64,000 nt of DNA from Paraclostridium ghonii (GTDB taxonomy: Bacteria > Bacillota > Clostridia > Peptostreptococcales > Peptostreptococcaceae). Position 1 is the first letter of the stretch. Each line of letters starts with the position of its first letter. The stretch lies in NCBI RefSeq assembly GCF_030815085.1, contig NZ_JAUSWG010000004.1, one strand, 5' to 3'. Below, piece after piece: positions 18,801 through 26,826 of the stretch. A program made the translations under genes and the position numbers. Under the pieces are notes generated by a model that was not told where the DNA came from, ran no database searches, and was given only the letters and a program-made list of their open reading frames with translations.

Positions 18801-19133
18801 TGATCTCCCATCTTCAAATTTAAATACTGGAAGAGTGTAATCTATACCCGAATCTATAATTCCTAAAATAGTTCCTTCTCCAGTTAATTTCGTATTATTT
18901 TTAAATGAAGTTATTCCTGTGCTCAAAAAACTTTGAATATCTTGTGTTTCTAGTATAAAAGGTTTTTCTATATATTCTATTTCAGGATAGTCTATTAATT
19001 TATATAAATCTTCTTGACTATTTAATGTTATTATTGCATATGTAGGGCTTAAAATTTCTACATATACGCCTAGCTCCGATTCTAACCTTTTTAAATCTGA
19101 ATTATATTTAACTATAACTTCGTATTCTATAAT
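15888..19133 (-). CDS. cspBA: CspBA fusion, germination serine protease
   Basis: Two subtilase domains are fused, as in C. difficile CspBA. A short prodomain (EYEVIVKYN...) precedes CspB, whose triad is intact: D in IIDSGID (about 94), H in MHGTH (about 151), S in GTSMATP (about 452). The CspA half also shows Asp (IIDTGID, about 640), His (GHGTM, about 708) and a Ser aligned with the catalytic one (TGSSAAGAH, about 1012). CspB cleaves and activates SleC in the spore. The first ATG, GTG or TTG in frame is TTG 18926, inside the catalytic domain and after the prodomain, so translation probably begins at ATT 19133 or neighbouring ATT/ATA codons behind AGGGGGG (19143-19137). The exact start is uncertain. 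Confidence 0.9.
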   Translation of the reverse strand: MIEYEVIVKYNSDLKRLESELGVYVEILSPTYAIITLNSQEDLYKLIDYPEIEYIEKPFILETQDIQSFLSTGITSFKNNTKLTGEGTILGIIDSGIDYTLPVFKFEDGRSKILYYWDQSIDGNPPEGFNHGTLYTSDNINEATIQTTSMHGTHVAGIAASIANNANIIAVRVGRRQVDTFSKSTEFMRAIKFILDKSLELKMPVAINISYGSNEGSHRGLSLFERYIDDMSLFWKNNIVVAAGNNASKGSHKNIKLKDGETQRVEFVVGEDENILNLNIWANYVDEFSISLVNPSNRSTQELSQQNPNINNRLGSTTIVGKFYEIPPYSLLRRITIQMSSVTQITPGIWTVVFEGTDVVEGNIDIYLPVSEGLSKDTRFLEPSEILTVTVPGTASQVITVGSFNSKTDIRSSFSGEGDFASGVYKPDILAPGEDIVSFLPGGTIGALTGTSMATPHVSGVCSLLMQWGIVDGNDPFLYSQKTRAMINKSAKRSDNRVYPNSSYGYGLLNLNNLDLDYMSRSLDRNGNYRFENSISESILVTHTPEFNEDLANFPYNINYIKLSEMYTLMFFESLKREYIEAILRLDSVYIIENVVPINPLGQITRGTENGVIAKEDIGVNFFKTNPNITLRGYGTIIGIIDTGIDYLHKDFIYPDDTSKILYLWDQSKDGKPPEGFFIGTEYTREDINKAIEENDTTLSQDEEGHGTMISGICAGLGNINREYEGIAPEAELVVVKLAKVNGFYTSAMLETAISYIFEIAKRLDVPTVINVSMGSNLLAGYASNTKNKQTYFSNGISIVAGAGNEGNTQTHVSGYIDRAGEIVDVELEIGETEKNLVVEIWMSRPDRINLIVTSPSGEESKIIDLSNYDELTGTFDLENTEYFIRYSYPTSYSGQEHTIVTLKNATRGVWKFRLEGAYISRGMYNVYLPNRVFLNPGTRFKESTPSYTINYLAVRDDVITIGTYNSINKSIWPASSRGPNIIDTIKPDVVAPGVNIIAPYPKNTYATVTGSSAAGAHASGVVSLYYQYVIVDGYYKNKGFMQKVRTYMQGGASRIKGVEYPNPVTGYGVLDFRGMFDQLK

Positions 19134-19201
19134 AATCCCCCCTATTCATATGCTAAATATTTAATACTTACTAGTAATATATTCTTTAACTACATCTATG
19201 T

Positions 19202-19233
19202 ATGTATATTAATTGATAAATATTAATATACAT
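19202..19233. repeat. 12-bp inverted repeat between divergent genes
   Basis: ATGTATATTAAT and ATTAATATACAT flank an eight-base spacer in the space between cspBA and the plus-strand gene at 19368. It could be an operator or a chance AT-rich palindrome. Confidence 0.35.
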
Positions 19234-19367
19234 TTTTATATTTTTCCCATTTAAGTTTAATTAGATATACTATTGTTATAACTTGTAATTATATATTTAT
19301 TCTTTTATCACATATTTTATATTTGTAAATATAATAAATTACATAAACATTTTAGGATGTGATTTTA

Positions 19368-19823
19368 ATGATTAATTTTAATTCAGTAAAAGTTAATGTA
19401 ATTATAAGAGAACCTTATACAACTACTGAACCTGTTAGATTTAGAAAGTATACTGTAAAACACAATGAAGATTCTAGTGTTATTGATGTAATTATTGGAC
19501 CTGAATTTGAGGGCTTAGAATTAAGTACAATTAGTACAGATATAATTTATGGTCAATGGTTTTGGTTTATTGGAGATGTCTATCAATTAAACTTATTTGC
19601 TTTTATTGGAGATTATCCTTATTCAGTTTCAAGAGAAAGATACGAGAAATTTTTAGCTAAAATGCCTATAACAATTAGTGCAATTGTAAACGGAGATATT
19701 GAATTTTTAAATAATAGACCAATACTTAAAAATACACCTGTATTCGTAAGATTTATATCTAAATACCCAGATTTCAATAAAATCTCTTCTTACGGTACTA
19801 TAAGTCAGTATATAAAAAGCTAG
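19368..19823 (+). CDS. Hypothetical protein (151 aa)
   Basis: I do not recognise the family. It is a soluble-looking protein rich in beta-branched and aromatic residues, without cysteines, signal peptide or membrane segment, so mostly beta structure is likely. ATG 19368 has AGGATG with good spacing; GTG 19359 would lie one base from it and is rejected. It is divergent from cspBA, sharing a 230-bp upstream region, and ends in a strong terminator. Co-regulation with the germination proteases is possible but untested. Confidence 0.6.
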   Translation: MINFNSVKVNVIIREPYTTTEPVRFRKYTVKHNEDSSVIDVIIGPEFEGLELSTISTDIIYGQWFWFIGDVYQLNLFAFIGDYPYSVSRERYEKFLAKMPITISAIVNGDIEFLNNRPILKNTPVFVRFISKYPDFNKISSYGTISQYIKS

Positions 19824-19834
19824 TCAATTCAAAT

Positions 19835-19873
19835 AAAAAATGGTGAGCCTAACTGATATGCTCACCATTTTTT
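19835..19873 (+). terminator. Strong rho-independent terminator
   Basis: Perfect arms AAAAAATGGTGAGC and GCTCACCATTTTTT around an 11-base loop, 12 bases after the stop at 19823. Confidence 0.85.
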
Positions 19874-19929
19874 ATTTCTTAGGAAATTATATTTAATCCT
19901 GAACTATGGATAAATATAATTTCCAACTC

Positions 19930-20017
19930 ATAAACTTGAGCAACGGACCGCTTTCTTGAGGTCGTTGGCTACATGAAGTGGTTCGCAGACGTAGTCGCTC
20001 AAGCAAAGCGAATTTTA
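19930..20017 (+). repeat. GC-rich dispersed repeat, copy A
   Basis: An 88-bp island of higher GC in AT-rich DNA, closed by TTGAGC (19936-19941) and GCTCAA (19997-20002) with an inner AACGGACC/GGTCGTT stem. It matches end to end the complement of copy C (31155-31243) and, with two internal gaps, copy B (31015-31061). It fills the space between the convergent gene at 19368 and hydF. Confidence 0.75.
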
Positions 20018-21205
20018 TTATTTAAATATACTTACAGATCGTTCTAATATGCCTGTAAAATAAGCTATAACCATCCCATAATTAGTTATAGGAATATTAT
20101 TTTCTTTACAAATATTTATCTTGTTTATTATACTTTTTCTATTTACCATACACGCTCCACAGTGTATTACTAAATCATAGTCTTCTATGCTTTCTTTAAA
20201 ATCATATCCAACTTTATATTCTATATTAAGGTCTCCTCCAGCTATTTTTTTTAGCATTGTAGGTATTTTTACTCTTCCTATATCTTCATGAGATACATTG
20301 TGTGTACAGCTTTCACATATAAGCACTTTATCGTTTGGTTTTAAATTATCTAACTTTTTAGTTCCCTCTAAAAACTCACTAAGTTCTCCTTTTTGTCTTG
20401 CAAATAATATAGAAAAACTAGTTAAATTCATATCCTTAGGAATCATTGCTTCAACTTCTTTGAAAGCTTGAGAGTCTGTTATAACTAAATCTATGTCGTC
20501 TAACTCTTTAATAGCTTCACCTAACTCTGTATCTCTTACTACATAAGTTTTTATACCATGGTCTAAACAATCTCTTATAACTTGAACTTGAGGAAGAATT
20601 ATTCTTCCCTTTGGAGCTTCAGAATCTATTGGCACTACTAAAACAACTTTTGATCCATAAGAAAGCAAATCTCCAACTATAGGTTTATCTTCTTCTTCTT
20701 GTTCCAAGTTTTTTATAAGCTCTTTTTTTAAATCATCTATCCCTTTACTTTCTTTTGCAGAGATTAAAACTTCATTATCAAATAATTTATTAATACTACT
20801 CAATTCTTCTTCACTTAGTAAATCTATTTTATTTATAACTACTATATGTTTAATATTATATCTACTAGCTTCTTTTTTCCAAGCTTTATATGTATTAAAA
20901 TCTATATTTTTTCCATCTACTACGTATATAGCAAAATCTAATCTTTTTAAATACTCATAGCTTTTTTTGACTCTTGCCTCTCCAAGTTCACTTTTATCTT
21001 CAAGTCCTGCTGTATCTATTAAAAGCACAGGCCCAAAAGGTATAAGTTCCATAGCTTTTTGAACGGGATCTGTAGTTGTTCCTTCCACATTAGAGACTAA
21101 AGATATATCTTGTCCTAAAATTCTATTCATAAGTGAAGATTTTCCACTATTAGTGTTTCCGTATATTCCTATGTGTTTTCTATTTGCATTTGGAGTAGTG
21201 TTCAT
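20018..21205 (-). CDS. hydF: [FeFe]-hydrogenase maturation GTPase HydF
   Basis: The 395-residue protein has an Era-like GTPase domain: P-loop GNTNSGKSS (about 15-22), switch GTTTD, DTAGLED, and NKID. A dimerisation domain follows, then a C-terminal Fe-S cluster domain with CESCTHNVSH and HCGAC. HydF is the scaffold on which HydE and HydG products are assembled into the two-iron subcluster before transfer to the hydrogenase. It is the last gene of hydE-hydG-hydF, nine bases after hydG. CCTCC complement of the ribosome site lies just before the ATG. No hydrogenase structural gene is present in the window. Confidence 0.96.
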   Translation of the reverse strand: MNTTPNANRKHIGIYGNTNSGKSSLMNRILGQDISLVSNVEGTTTDPVQKAMELIPFGPVLLIDTAGLEDKSELGEARVKKSYEYLKRLDFAIYVVDGKNIDFNTYKAWKKEASRYNIKHIVVINKIDLLSEEELSSINKLFDNEVLISAKESKGIDDLKKELIKNLEQEEEDKPIVGDLLSYGSKVVLVVPIDSEAPKGRIILPQVQVIRDCLDHGIKTYVVRDTELGEAIKELDDIDLVITDSQAFKEVEAMIPKDMNLTSFSILFARQKGELSEFLEGTKKLDNLKPNDKVLICESCTHNVSHEDIGRVKIPTMLKKIAGGDLNIEYKVGYDFKESIEDYDLVIHCGACMVNRKSIINKINICKENNIPITNYGMVIAYFTGILERSVSIFK

Positions 21206-21214
21206 ATATACCTC

Positions 21215-22591
21215 CTATAAGTAGAAATCTCTTTCTCCTTTTTTCATTTTTTCCATACTTTCTTTTGTTCTTTCTTTTATATCTTCTCTTTCAATTTTCT
21301 CTACTTCTTTATTTATTATTTCTTGTGCTTTATCATATAGCTCTTTATCTCCATAATCTAAAGTAAATTCAAGTAATGTCATTAACGCATTAGGTTCACA
21401 AACATATTTTATATTTCCTGATTTAGCAAGTTGCATAAATCTATCTCCAGTTCTTCCTTTTCTATAGCAAGCAGTACAATAGCTTGGTATGTATCCATCG
21501 CTTAAAAGTTCTTTTAATATTTCTATTGGACTTCTCTCATCGTTAGTTTTAAACTGTTTGCTTTCTTTTCCTTCTTCTCTATCCTTATAACCTCCAACTC
21601 CAGTTGACGATCCAGCTGAAATTTGGCTCACTCCATAGCTTAATAATTCTTTTCTCATAGCTGGATTTTCTCTAGTTGATAGTATAAGTCCTGTAAATGG
21701 TACTGCAATTCTAAGTATCGCCACAATCTTTTTAAATGTATTATCATCTAGTAGATGTGGATAATTTTCAAGTGTAACTCCAGTTGCCTCTTGAAGTCTT
21801 GGAACTGATATTGTATGAAAACCTACCCCAAACTTTTCTTCTAAATGCGCATTATGCATCATAAGAGCTAAAACTTCAAATCTTGGATCTGCTAGTCCAA
21901 ATAAAACACCTGCTCCCACATCATCAATTCCACCTTCCATAGCCCTATCAAATGAAGTTAGATGATAATTATAATCTCCTTTTAATGATTTGGGATGCAT
22001 TTTATCATAAGTTGGTTTATGATACGTTTCTTGGAATAATATGTACGTACCTATTCCTTTTTCATGTAATGCTTTATAGTTATCTACAGTTGTAGCTGCT
22101 ATATTTACATTAACCCTTCTTATTTCTCCATTTGAATTTTGAGTTTTATATATAGTATCTAGACATTCCAAAACATAATCTATAGGAGAATTTACTGGAT
22201 CTTCTCCTAATTCAAGTGCTAATCTCTTATGTCCCATTTGTTCTAAAATTTTAACTTCTTCTGCAACTTCTTCCATAGTTAATCTTCTTCTACAGAATTC
22301 ATTGTCTCTTCTATATCCACAGTATACGCAATTGTTTACACAATAATCACTTACATAAAGAGGAGCAAATACAACTATTCTTTTTCCATATATATCTTTT
22401 TTTATTTCACCTGCTAGAGAATATATTTCACATAAATCCTTTTCATATTCTGCTTGTAGTAAAATAGCTATATCTTTATAAGATAAACCTTCTCTTTTTT
22501 TTGCTCTATTTAAAACTTCTTTTATTTCTTCATTTGATGGATTTTTAGTTTCTTCTAATATACTGTATATCTCTTCATGATTTATAAACAT
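21215..22591 (-). CDS. hydG: [FeFe]-hydrogenase maturase HydG (tyrosine lyase)
   Basis: This 458-residue radical-SAM enzyme cleaves tyrosine to give the CO and CN ligands of the hydrogenase H-cluster. The SAM-cluster motif CVNNCVYC (about residues 84-91) and the C-terminal auxiliary-cluster cysteines in CTACYRKGRTGDRF and later KYVCEPN are all present, which separates it from ThiH. Length is normal. It is located between hydE and hydF with 9- and 16-base gaps, and has its own GGAG site. Confidence 0.96.
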   Translation of the reverse strand: MFINHEEIYSILEETKNPSNEEIKEVLNRAKKREGLSYKDIAILLQAEYEKDLCEIYSLAGEIKKDIYGKRIVVFAPLYVSDYCVNNCVYCGYRRDNEFCRRRLTMEEVAEEVKILEQMGHKRLALELGEDPVNSPIDYVLECLDTIYKTQNSNGEIRRVNVNIAATTVDNYKALHEKGIGTYILFQETYHKPTYDKMHPKSLKGDYNYHLTSFDRAMEGGIDDVGAGVLFGLADPRFEVLALMMHNAHLEEKFGVGFHTISVPRLQEATGVTLENYPHLLDDNTFKKIVAILRIAVPFTGLILSTRENPAMRKELLSYGVSQISAGSSTGVGGYKDREEGKESKQFKTNDERSPIEILKELLSDGYIPSYCTACYRKGRTGDRFMQLAKSGNIKYVCEPNALMTLLEFTLDYGDKELYDKAQEIINKEVEKIEREDIKERTKESMEKMKKGERDFYL

Positions 22592-22607
22592 AATACAATC
22601 TCCTCTA

Positions 22608-23657
22608 TTATTTAATAAAATCAGGATTATCTCCCCTACTTACTTCAACTTCAAAGCCTGCTTCCTTTATCTTTTTTTCTATCATAACTCTATACTCTGC
22701 ATCTTCATCTAATATGTATGCCTTATTGTCATATAAAGAATATTTCTTTCTTACAGACATAGGAGATAAATTTGGCATTATTACATTCCCACCAGCCTTT
22801 AGCCCCGCTTCTCTTCCTTGTTTGTCAATGCTAGAAAGCGCAGTAGTTGCTGGAAGTAATACATTTGGAAGTAGTAATCTTACTAGGCTTAAACATATTA
22901 CTGTTTTTTCTAAGCTTCCATTATCATGGTCTCTAAGTGGTGTATCTTTGTGGGGTATAAATGGTCCTATACCACACATTGCCGGTTCTAATTCTTTTAC
23001 AAATCTTAAATCATTAACTAAATCTTCATTAGTTTGATTTGGAATTCCAACCATAAACCCTGCACCAGCTTGATATCCTATTTCTTTTAAGTTTTTTAAA
23101 CAGTTTATACGTATTTCAAAAGGTTCACCTGGATGTATGCTTTCATAAAGTTTTTTACTAGCACTTTCATGTCTTAGTAAGTATCTATCTGCCCCTGCAT
23201 CGTAAAGTTTTTTATAAGACTCATAACTTCTTTCTCCTAAAGATAAAGTTATAGCGTTATTAGAAAATTCAACTTTTATAGCTTTTATAATTTCTATAAC
23301 CTTCTCATCTGTAAAGTATGCATCTTCTCCACCTTGTAATACAAAAGTTTTATATCCTAACTTATCACCTTTTCTTACACATTCTAGTACTTCTTCTAAA
23401 GTTAATCTATATCTTTGTGCATCTTTATTACATCTTCTTAAACCACAGTAAAGACAATCTTTTTTACAGAAGCTTGTTAATTCTATTAATCCTCTCATAT
23501 AAACTTTATTTCCATAATACCTCATTCTAGTTTCATGGGCTCTTTTCATTAATAACTTTTTTGATTCGTCAGCTATATTATCTAATAAATACAATAACTC
23601 TTCTTTAGTTGCATCGTTAGTTTCATATAGTTTTTCTATAATTGCCTTAACATCCAT
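22608..23657 (-). CDS. hydE: [FeFe]-hydrogenase maturase HydE
   Basis: The 349-residue radical-SAM protein has CKKDCLYCG (CxxxCxxC, about residues 63-70) and the family pattern LTLEEVLECVRKGDKLGYKTFVLQGGED with later GFMVGIPNQT. HydE acts on the HydG-derived iron synthon while the dithiolate bridge of the H-cluster is built. It is the first gene of the operon; GAGGTGA precedes the ATG. BioB-like proteins are related, but the hydG-hydF context settles the call. Confidence 0.95.
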   Translation of the reverse strand: MDVKAIIEKLYETNDATKEELLYLLDNIADESKKLLMKRAHETRMRYYGNKVYMRGLIELTSFCKKDCLYCGLRRCNKDAQRYRLTLEEVLECVRKGDKLGYKTFVLQGGEDAYFTDEKVIEIIKAIKVEFSNNAITLSLGERSYESYKKLYDAGADRYLLRHESASKKLYESIHPGEPFEIRINCLKNLKEIGYQAGAGFMVGIPNQTNEDLVNDLRFVKELEPAMCGIGPFIPHKDTPLRDHDNGSLEKTVICLSLVRLLLPNVLLPATTALSSIDKQGREAGLKAGGNVIMPNLSPMSVRKKYSLYDNKAYILDEDAEYRVMIEKKIKEAGFEVEVSRGDNPDFIK

Positions 23658-23847
23658 AAAGTCACCTCAATTTTAATTATTATAAAATCAATATCAAAAT
23701 ATAATGTTTAAAATTAGTTTTTTATCTTAAATACTATGTTTAAATATTAATTCATCCAATATTAAAATTATACATGCTTAATATAAAATTGTAATATTAT
23801 TTATCCAAATATTTAACTGCTATACAAATAATATCACAATATTCAAC

Positions 23848-24187
23848 TTATCCTATATCACTTAAATTAATATCTTTATCTAATCCTAACATATCATGTT
23901 TAGATTCGAAAGTAGTATGTAAAAGTTCATGTGATAAATGTTGTTTTAAAAATTCTTTGGGCGTATTTTCATAAGTTAATTACACCAGCTCCACTACCAA
24001 ATCCTAATATATTATCAAATTTAGATCCTTGTAAAGCGTTAAAATCTACGTCTTAATCTCTTAACCATTATGCAAGTTCTTTTATTGTTAATATTATATC
24101 ATTATCTCTCATATTTTCAACACCATTGTACTTAGCTGATGCATTAATTTCTATTGGGGCTCTCTTTTATGTAAATAAGTGCTTCAT
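23848..24187 (-). pseudogene. Decayed small gene with an HELLH motif
   Basis: Reading from ATG 24187 (with AAGGAAAA upstream) the frame gives MKHLFT*KRAPIEINASAK and then NDIILTIKELA*WLRD*DVDF, with three TAA stops. Two of these would be Gln codons after a single C-to-T reversal. A one-base frameshift near 23955 joins on TYENTPKEFLKQHL and then SHELLHTTF, ending at the natural stop 23848. HELLH resembles a zinc-metallopeptidase site. I cannot name the family. The rest of 23658-24390 is AT-rich with nothing else recognised. Confidence 0.6.
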
Positions 24188-24327
24188 ATTAATTTTCCTT
24201 TAGCATTGTTTTGATTCATGAAGTAAAATATTAAATTGCTTTTAGTTTTACTTGTTGCAATTAAACATTTATTGGATTTTATACCCAAGAAATTTAATTA
24301 TTATCAAATTTATATACTAGAATTTTG

Positions 24328-24375
24328 CAAAAAAACACCGTTTATCCACAAACATATTTGAATAAACGGTATTTT
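24328..24375 (-). terminator. Terminator of the [2Fe-2S] protein gene
   Basis: ACCGTTTAT and ATAAACGGT arms with a loop of about 16 bases, then a run of seven U on the minus strand. Confidence 0.75.
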
Positions 24376-24390
24376 TATTTTATTTATTTT

Positions 24391-24567
24391 TTATTTATTT
24401 TCTTCTATTAATTTTTCTATAGTAGATTTACATCTTCCACCATGACAAAATCCTGTAGTAGCTCCTGTTGCATCTTTTACTTCTTCAACAGTATTAGCTC
24501 CATTTTTTATTGCACCTACTATAGTTTCTTTTGTTATTCCTTTGCATAAGCATATTTTTTCTGACAT
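24391..24567 (-). CDS. Small BFD-like [2Fe-2S]-binding protein (58 aa)
   Basis: The 58-residue protein starts MSEKICLCKGITKETI and ends with GFCHGGRCKSTIEKLIEENK. The CxC near the N-terminus and CHGGRC near residue 45 match the bacterioferritin-associated ferredoxin (BFD, Fer2_BFD) fold, which holds one [2Fe-2S] cluster; the same domain occurs in NirB and copper chaperones. It probably moves electrons or iron-sulfur clusters in the cytosol; its partner is not in the window. GGAGG lies eight bases before the ATG and a terminator follows, so it is monocistronic. Confidence 0.85.
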   Translation of the reverse strand: MSEKICLCKGITKETIVGAIKNGANTVEEVKDATGATTGFCHGGRCKSTIEKLIEENK

Positions 24568-24730
24568 TTTTGATCCTCCTAATAATTTATTATATTAGTA
24601 TTATACCCATAAAATAATAGTATTAACTATTATTTTTAAATTTATATTATTGCTTACTATAAGAACAAATATACTATTTTTTTCATACTCTATAAGTGAA
24701 GTAAATTATATAAAAGGAGGAATTGTATAA

Positions 24731-25345
24731 ATGGATTGTTTTAAAACTAAGGATGGAAATTCTATTGTAAGAGTGTTCCACGCATCTCCTAATGCACCTG
24801 CTGTTGATGTTTATATAGATGGGCAATTGGCAGTTAAGGATTTATCATTTACGAACTTTTCTGATTATTCTTATTTACCAGAAGGTATGCATACAATACA
24901 GATAACCCCTACAGGAGATCCATCTAAAATTGTAATAAATAAAATGGTGGATGTTCCTGATGATAGAATTTTTACTATAGCAGCTGTCGGTAATTTAGAA
25001 GATATAGAATTATTATTGCTTGAAGATGACATAAACGAAGTTCCTTCAACTAAAGAGGCTACACTTAGGGTGGTTCACCTCTCTCCTGATGCACCTGCTG
25101 TTAATATTATTGCTAATAACAATACTATATTTAAGAATATTAATTTTAAGGAAAGCTCTAATTATATTAAGGTCCCTGCTGGTATGTATGACGTAAAAGT
25201 AGCTTTATCAGAAAATGAAAATATAGTATTATCTAGTAAAGTAAATCTTAAGGCAAATAGAATATATACTATATTTGCAGTAGGTAATCCACCAAATTTA
25301 GGATTGATACAATCTGTTGATGTTAATACTTATCTTTGTAGATAA
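24731..25345 (+). CDS. DUF4397 tandem-domain protein
   Basis: The 204-residue protein has two DUF4397 units (about residues 10-100 and 108-200), each opening with the family signature: VRVFHASPNAPAVDVYIDG in the first and LRVVHLSPDAPAVNI in the second, each closing with a TIxAVGN-type strand. DUF4397 proteins are usually cell-surface or spore-associated beta-sandwich proteins in clostridia and bacilli; here no signal peptide or anchor is visible, which leaves a spore-coat or cytosolic site open. AAAGGAGG precedes the ATG and a bidirectional terminator follows. Confidence 0.85.
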   Translation: MDCFKTKDGNSIVRVFHASPNAPAVDVYIDGQLAVKDLSFTNFSDYSYLPEGMHTIQITPTGDPSKIVINKMVDVPDDRIFTIAAVGNLEDIELLLLEDDINEVPSTKEATLRVVHLSPDAPAVNIIANNNTIFKNINFKESSNYIKVPAGMYDVKVALSENENIVLSSKVNLKANRIYTIFAVGNPPNLGLIQSVDVNTYLCR

Positions 25346-25382
25346 ATAATAAAAAGGACAGTTAACTGTCCTTTTTATTATT
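25344..25382. terminator. Bidirectional terminator
   Basis: AAAAAGGACAGTTAACTGTCCTTTTT is read here as two 13-base arms meeting without a spacer (25351-25363 and 25364-25376). It serves the converging genes ending at 25345 and 25362 and overlaps the last codons of the latter. Confidence 0.85.
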
Positions 25383-25862
25383 TATTATTGTATTGATTAG
25401 ATTTAGTATACTTGTACCTATGTTTACATCTTGCTTTAAAGTCCATTTTGCATATTTTTTTATTTTTTGCCAAGTTAAATCTTTATCTAAATTTCCATTA
25501 TATATTTCTTCAATACAATCTATATTTTCTATAACTTCAAGCTTAGTAATTTCACTTAAACTATTATCATTTTTTATTCTCACTTTTAAATTTCCAATTA
25601 GTTTTTCTATATTTACATTACTATTTATATAGGTTTTTAATATTTCATTTCTTTTTGATAATAGTTTATCCATTAAAAATTCAAGATCTTTTTTTGAAAA
25701 ATTCCAAACCCTATCATTTGATGATTCTAATCCATCTATATCATCTTTGTATTTATCTGTTAATTCTTCTATTGCTATAACTATTTCTAAATAATTATTT
25801 AATTTTAAAACCTCTTCACATCTTTTTATATCTGAATTTAGATTAACTAAAAAATCATCCAA
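25362..25862 (-). CDS. Hypothetical alpha-helical protein (166 aa)
   Basis: No family recognised. The protein is charged and helical, without cysteines, signal peptide or membrane segment, and ends in a segment WQKIKKYAKWTLKQDVNIGTSILNLI followed by a short basic tail. The start is TTG at 25862 with AGAGGT upstream; the nearby ATG is out of frame. It is convergent with the DUF4397 gene, sharing its terminator. The overall look is of a small cytosolic regulator or antitoxin-like protein, but there is no partner gene. Confidence 0.55.
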   Translation of the reverse strand: MDDFLVNLNSDIKRCEEVLKLNNYLEIVIAIEELTDKYKDDIDGLESSNDRVWNFSKKDLEFLMDKLLSKRNEILKTYINSNVNIEKLIGNLKVRIKNDNSLSEITKLEVIENIDCIEEIYNGNLDKDLTWQKIKKYAKWTLKQDVNIGTSILNLINTIINNKKDS

Positions 25863-25980
25863 TATACTTTACCTCTTTTCTTAATTAAAAATACAGTTAA
25901 TATTATATCATTAATATAGCATGTATTAAGATCTTATATTAATATAATATTAATGAATATATAAAAAGGTAGGTGTATAT

Positions 25981-26793
25981 ATGAATAAGTGTAAAGTGGC
26001 TGTTGTTCAAATGCGTATATATGAAAATAAAATTGATAATCTTAAAAATTTAAATTCAATGTTAAAGAAAATTTCGCAAAATAATGTTGATATGGTAATA
26101 CTACCTGAAATGTTTTGTTGTCCATATGAAACATCTAAGTTTCCTTTATATGCAGAATTTGAAGGAGGAAAAACTTTCACATATTTAGCTAACTTAGCAA
26201 AAGATAATAATATATACTTAGTTGCAGGTTCTATGCCTGAGTTAGATAACGAAAATAAAGTTTATAATACTTCTTATGTTTTTAATAGAAAAGGTAAAAT
26301 GATAGCTAAACATAGAAAAATACATTTATTTGATATGCAGTTAGGAAATAAGTTTGTTCAAGAGTCTAAAACTATAACCCCAGGAAGCAATATAACTGTG
26401 TTTGATACTGAATTTGGAAAATTTGGTCTTTGTATTTGCTATGATTTAAGATTTCCTGAAATATTTAGAATGATGATAGATAAACGTGCTAAATGTATTA
26501 TAGTTCCTGCTGCTTTTAATATGAAAACTGGACCTTCTCATTGGGAGTTATTGTTTAAATGTAGATCTGTGGATAATCAAGTTTATACCATAGGATGTGC
26601 TCCATCTAGAAACTACAGCGATAAATACATATCGTTTGGAAATTCTTTGGTTGTATCCCCTTGGGGAGATATTGTACATAAATTAGATGAAAAAGAGGAC
26701 TTTTTTATTTGTGATATAGATTTTGATTATGTTAATTCTATTAGAAGTGAACTTCCTGTTCTTAATCATAGACGTATAGATTTATATAAATAA
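25981..26793 (+). CDS. Carbon-nitrogen hydrolase (nitrilase superfamily, omega-amidase-like)
   Basis: The 270-residue protein carries the catalytic triad of the superfamily: Glu in ILPEMF (about residue 41), Lys in HRKIHLFD (about 110) and Cys in CICYDLRFPE (about 146). It hydrolyses amide bonds of small molecules in the cytosol. The CYDLRFPE context and length resemble omega-amidase/NIT2 enzymes that hydrolyse alpha-ketoglutaramate or related deaminated compounds. It is a single gene with AGGTAGG before the ATG and a terminator after. Substrate is not decided by sequence. Confidence 0.86.
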   Translation: MNKCKVAVVQMRIYENKIDNLKNLNSMLKKISQNNVDMVILPEMFCCPYETSKFPLYAEFEGGKTFTYLANLAKDNNIYLVAGSMPELDNENKVYNTSYVFNRKGKMIAKHRKIHLFDMQLGNKFVQESKTITPGSNITVFDTEFGKFGLCICYDLRFPEIFRMMIDKRAKCIIVPAAFNMKTGPSHWELLFKCRSVDNQVYTIGCAPSRNYSDKYISFGNSLVVSPWGDIVHKLDEKEDFFICDIDFDYVNSIRSELPVLNHRRIDLYK

Positions 26794-26826
26794 AAACTAT
26801 CTCAATATATTGAGATAGTTTTTATT
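26793..26826. terminator. Bidirectional terminator
   Basis: AAAAACTATCTCA and TGAGATAGTTTTT arms around a short ATATAT loop, between the convergent nitrilase and Fur-family genes. Confidence 0.85.
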
